A DNA stretch of 64,000 nucleotides from Pelosinus sp. IPA-1 (GTDB taxonomy: Bacteria; Bacillota; Negativicutes; DSM-13327): contig NZ_BSVC01000008.1 in the NCBI RefSeq assembly GCF_030269905.1, positions 186,001 through 250,000 on the forward strand, given 5' to 3'. How positions within the stretch are numbered: position 1 is the stretch's first letter; the number at the start of each line of letters is the position of its first letter. Position numbers and translations under genes: made by a program. Below are positions 63,718-64,000 of this stretch, one piece after another. The notes beneath the pieces were generated by a model. The model was given only the letters and a program-made list of their open reading frames with translations, ran no database searches and was not told the origin of the DNA.

Positions 63718-64000
63718 ATGGCGTCGACTTTCGGCACCTATAGCGTCGCTTATTCGGGAATGTATGTGAATCAGGCCGCCCTTACAGCAACAAGCACTAA
63801 TCTTGCTAATGTAGACACCACCGGAGCTTCAAAAGTACAAGTGACTAGCGCTGCCCAAAATACTGTCCAGTCGAGTGGGGCATCTACGGGAAATGGTGTT
63901 AGCGTAGCATCCATCACACGATCCCGTGATATATTTCTTGACAGCACTTACCGTTCCCAGAATGCCAGCGCCACTTATGACTCAGTGAAAAGCGGAAACT
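63718..64000 (+). CDS. flgK: Flagellar hook-filament junction protein FlgK, N-terminal part (cut by window end)
   Basis: The frame is open from ATG 63718 (preceded by GGAGGTGATC) to the window end, 94 codons. MASTFGTYSVAYSGMYVNQA then LTATSTNLANVDTTGASKVQ is the axial-protein N-terminus, and ITRSRDIFLDSTYRSQNASA matches FlgK in particular. FlgK (HAP1) links hook and filament. It follows flgE by 96 nt in the same direction. Confidence 0.88.
   Translation, partial: MASTFGTYSVAYSGMYVNQAALTATSTNLANVDTTGASKVQVTSAAQNTVQSSGASTGNGVSVASITRSRDIFLDSTYRSQNASATYDSVKSGN

Noticed and set aside
1-64000. CRISPR arrays, prophage, integrons, insertion sequences and toxin-antitoxin pairs
   Set aside because: Read across the window without finding spaced direct repeats, transposase or integrase motifs, or small paired genes of known type.

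Overview
The window looks like a chromosomal segment of an anaerobic, motile, spore-forming, low-G+C Firmicute. My best guess is a Sporomusa/Pelosinus-type member of the Negativicutes; this is inferred from gene content, with no rRNA or marker tree. Signs are strong AGGAGG ribosome-binding sites, a T-box, a BirA operator, a cwlD-type spore-cortex amidase, flagellar hook genes, an oxygen-sensitive 2-oxoacid:ferredoxin oxidoreductase, and three PTS operons with PRD regulators. I saw no tRNA, rRNA, CRISPR array, insertion sequence or phage gene.

Region by region. (1) 1-4870: fructose/mannose-type PTS (IIA partial, IIC, IIB), its PRD regulator and mannose-6-phosphate isomerase. (2) 5056-6671: a soluble PocR-domain chemoreceptor and a CheW-like partner. 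(3) 6840-12467: a LevR-type sigma-54 activator, a clear -24/-12 promoter, and a mannose-family PTS (IIB-IIC-IID-IIA). (4) 12597-21745: mixed genes, including an HD hydrolase, a MocR-type regulator, a two-gene split LysO-type exporter, an HD-GYP protein, LysR/RraA/MFS, and bioY under a BirA operator. (5) 22022-33973: a large sugar-alcohol catabolic cluster that opens with its own sigma-54 activator behind a -24/-12 promoter. It continues with a galactitol-type PTS, a polyol-phosphate dehydrogenase, a glycerol-1-phosphate-dehydrogenase-like protein, DeoC, RpiB, split transketolase and Pfk. (6) 34171-38102: Ndh, a MarR regulator with a candidate 12-bp operator repeated upstream of two QueG-like iron-sulfur proteins. 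(7) 38193-45110: a decayed LysR gene, a secreted protein, a DcuC transporter, an M20 peptidase, and small CBS, NRDE and HAD genes. (8) 45471-51297: a transmembrane chemoreceptor, then a T-box (probable Trp specifier) controlling iorA-iorB-paaK. (9) 51547-57858: a CDGSH protein, pirin, MarR plus an ArsM-ArsN2 fusion (arsenic), MarR plus a P1B metal ATPase. (10) 58126-64000: PIG-L deacetylase, CwlD, a DUF2238-like membrane protein, then flgD, flgE and the start of flgK.

How the genes work together. Much of the window is carbohydrate uptake by phosphotransfer, with each transporter tied to a regulator that can itself be phosphorylated by PTS proteins. The polyol cluster encodes import, oxidation and pentose-phosphate rearrangement without a transaldolase. 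The iorAB-paaK operon under a tRNA-sensing leader points to making aromatic amino acids from arylacetates rather than degrading them.

Non-coding structure is unusually rich. A 97-nt structured repeat occurs three times, each time within about 15 nt after an intrinsic terminator. A second hairpin family (GGYTCAA...TTGARCC) occurs three times with compensatory arm changes.
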